From Myxococcales bacterium (GTDB lineage Bacteria > Myxococcota > Bradymonadia > UBA7976 > UBA1532): a DNA stretch of 7,679 nt. Positions within the stretch are counted from its first letter, which is position 1. Each line of letters opens with the position of its first letter. Of the stretch, positions 6,438 to 7,679 are shown piece by piece. The translations under genes were made by a program, and so were the position numbers. Location: positions 1-7,679 of the forward strand of contig JAGQJJ010000163.1 of assembly GCA_020430675.1 (NCBI GenBank), read 5' to 3'. The notes under the pieces were generated by a model. That model saw only the letters and a program-made list of their open reading frames with translations, was not told where the DNA came from and did no database searches.

Positions 6438-7679
6438 TCAGAAGTGGTTCTTGGGATCTTGGAGAAAGTCGACTTCGGCAGGCGTCGAGCGGCGGCCGAG
6501 CAGCGCGTTGCGATGCGGGAAGCGGCCGAAGCGCCGGATGGCATCGTCGTGTCGGGCGGCCATGTCGCGCGCGACCCCGAAGAAGCGACGATGGCCGGCG
6601 AGGCAGCGCGCGGCCTGGGCGTCGACGCCTTCGACGCTGATGCGCTGCGCGGGCAGCGCCGGGTGATGCTGCGAAGGCAGGAAGAGCCAGAAGGCTTCGA
6701 TGGCCGACAGGTCGACGTGCAGGTTGCGATCGAGCGCCTCGCGGGCCAGCGCGCGGGCCTCGCGGTCCCAGGCGAACATGCGCGCGGTGCCGCGGAAGGC
6801 GTTGCGCGGCACCTGGTCGTAGAGCAGCACCAGGCTGAGCAGGCCGTGGGGGTGGGCCTTCCAGGCCTCGGCGATGGCCGGGGTCATCGACTCAAGCCAG
6901 GGCGCAAACTCGCGGCGGATGACTTCGTCGGCGGCGGGGTCGGCGAAGAACCAGATGGGCAGGCGGGTATCGATCCAGGCCTGGCTGTCTTCGATGGCAC
7001 CGAACCAATGGGCGTAGAGGCGGCGCCAGTCATCGGGTCCGGGCGGCGCGGCGGGCGCGGAAATGGCATGGGCCTCATCGACGCCGAGCACAAAATGGCT
7101 CGGGCGGCCCTCGCGCTCGACGAGGCGCGCGCCGGTTGCTTCGGCCTCGCTGCGCTTGACCAGCGTCCAGCCTTCGGGCGTGCGCAGGGCCACGCCATGC
7201 CACGGGGTGATCCAGCACTCGGCGGCGTGGCCGAGCAGGATGCCGATCTTGGCCGCGTGCGGGGGTTGGGGGTGAATCGAGAGGCGCAGGGCCCGCGGGA
7301 AGCACTCAGCGATGAGACGCGAGAAGGCGTTCGAGCGGTGGATGGCCCGGTAGGCGCGCTCGCGGCATTCCTTGCGAATCTGGTTGCGGCTCTTGTCGAC
7401 GTCGACGCCGAGGGTGTCTTCGAAGAGGAAGCGATGGATGCCATTGAGCATGGCCGCCGGGGCGCCTTCGCGGCAACGTTCGCGCAGCTCGGCGAGCGGC
7501 TCGCCGTAATGCACCGCGAGGTGGTCGCGCATGCCATCGTAGTCGGTGACCTCGAAGAGATGTTCGAGGTGGAAGACATCGAGGTCACGCAGGCCGAGGC
7601 GCTCGATCGTGGCTTCGATGGCACGGCCATAGGCGCTGACGAGTTCGTCGTCGACGCCGACCAGGTCGGAGAAGACCCG
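6438..7679 (-). CDS. PvcA/IsnA isonitrile synthase fused to DUF924 (5' end outside window)
   Basis: The frame is open from the right edge to TGA 6440-6438, giving 413 visible residues. Visible residues 1 to about 200 are the C-terminal two thirds of a PvcA/IsnA synthase, beginning at RVFSDLVGVDDELVSAYGRA. They keep the conserved KSRNQIRKE, AYRAIHRSNAFSRLI, FPRALRLSIHPQ, ECWITPWHGVAL, KRSEAEATGARLV and GRPSHFVL segments. These enzymes turn the amino group of tyrosine or tryptophan into an isonitrile using a pentose-phosphate carbon source. After a proline-rich linker (SAPAAPPGPDDW), about residue 220 to the end is a DUF924 domain: HWFG, LLSLVLLYDQVPRNAFRG, AFWLFLPSQHH, RRFGRFPHRNALLGRRST. DUF924 is a helical family of unknown function, usually a stand-alone protein. 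The frame is uninterrupted across the joint. The PvcA N-terminus lies beyond the edge. Confidence 0.92.
   Translation of the reverse strand, partial: RVFSDLVGVDDELVSAYGRAIEATIERLGLRDLDVFHLEHLFEVTDYDGMRDHLAVHYGEPLAELRERCREGAPAAMLNGIHRFLFEDTLGVDVDKSRNQIRKECRERAYRAIHRSNAFSRLIAECFPRALRLSIHPQPPHAAKIGILLGHAAECWITPWHGVALRTPEGWTLVKRSEAEATGARLVEREGRPSHFVLGVDEAHAISAPAAPPGPDDWRRLYAHWFGAIEDSQAWIDTRLPIWFFADPAADEVIRREFAPWLESMTPAIAEAWKAHPHGLLSLVLLYDQVPRNAFRGTARMFAWDREARALAREALDRNLHVDLSAIEAFWLFLPSQHHPALPAQRISVEGVDAQAARCLAGHRRFFGVARDMAARHDDAIRRFGRFPHRNALLGRRSTPAEVDFLQDPKNHF

Larger units (their letters stand above)
2275..7679 (-). other. Candidate isonitrile biosynthetic operon (continues beyond right edge)
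   Basis: Four minus-strand genes with gaps of 23 nt, 4 nt and a 4-bp overlap encode two PvcA homologues, an O-methyltransferase and an IsnB-P450 fusion. PvcA plus PvcB homologues are the defining pair of bacterial isonitrile pathways (paerucumarin, rhabduscin, hapalindole-type). No promoter lies inside the operon; it must be upstream of 7679. The operon ends just before the 159-bp palindrome. The product is unknown. Confidence 0.8.

Noticed and set aside
3499..6666. Three long plus-strand open frames (3499-4560, 4413-5543, 5557-6666)
   Set aside because: All lie opposite well-supported minus-strand enzymes and show only composition-driven sequence.
1..7679. tRNA, rRNA, CRISPR array, transposase or integrase
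   Set aside because: None seen on either strand; the only repeat structure is the palindrome at 2113-2271.

Overview
The window is a GC-rich, densely coding stretch of a bacterial chromosome. Codon third positions are almost all G or C and gene gaps are short. The gene families and style suggest a proteobacterium, possibly a betaproteobacterium; that placement is inference, since there is no rRNA or marker gene here.

Left part (1-2147), ordinary accessory metabolism: the C-terminal end of an alpha/beta hydrolase (+) runs convergently into an atypical short-chain dehydrogenase-like NAD(P)-binding protein (-). That gene diverges from a LysR-family regulator (+) across a promoter region of about 120 bp, the usual layout for a LysR regulator and its target. 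Between LysR and the next block lies a 159-bp imperfect palindrome (2113-2271). It supplies the last 11 codons of the LysR gene and fills almost the whole convergent gap.

Right part (2275-7679), the main interest: four tightly packed minus-strand genes that read as an isonitrile (isocyanide) biosynthetic operon continuing past the right edge. In transcription order they are: (1) a PvcA/IsnA-type isonitrile synthase fused to a C-terminal DUF924 domain, 5' end outside the window; (2) a SAM-dependent O-methyltransferase; (3) a second, strongly divergent PvcA/IsnA homologue; (4) a 716-residue fusion of a PvcB/IsnB-type Fe(II)/2-oxoglutarate oxygenase with a cytochrome P450. Genes 2-3 are 4 nt apart and genes 3-4 overlap by ATGA.

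Proposed logic: the canonical PvcA domain converts an aromatic amino acid to an isonitrile, the IsnB domain desaturates or decarboxylates it to a vinyl isonitrile, the P450 oxidises or couples it, and the methyltransferase caps an oxygen. The divergent second PvcA either handles another substrate or partners the first. The family assignments are well supported by motifs. The pathway, the product and the roles of DUF924 and the second PvcA are inference. The combination of two synthase homologues and two unusual domain fusions makes this a good candidate for an undescribed isonitrile pathway.
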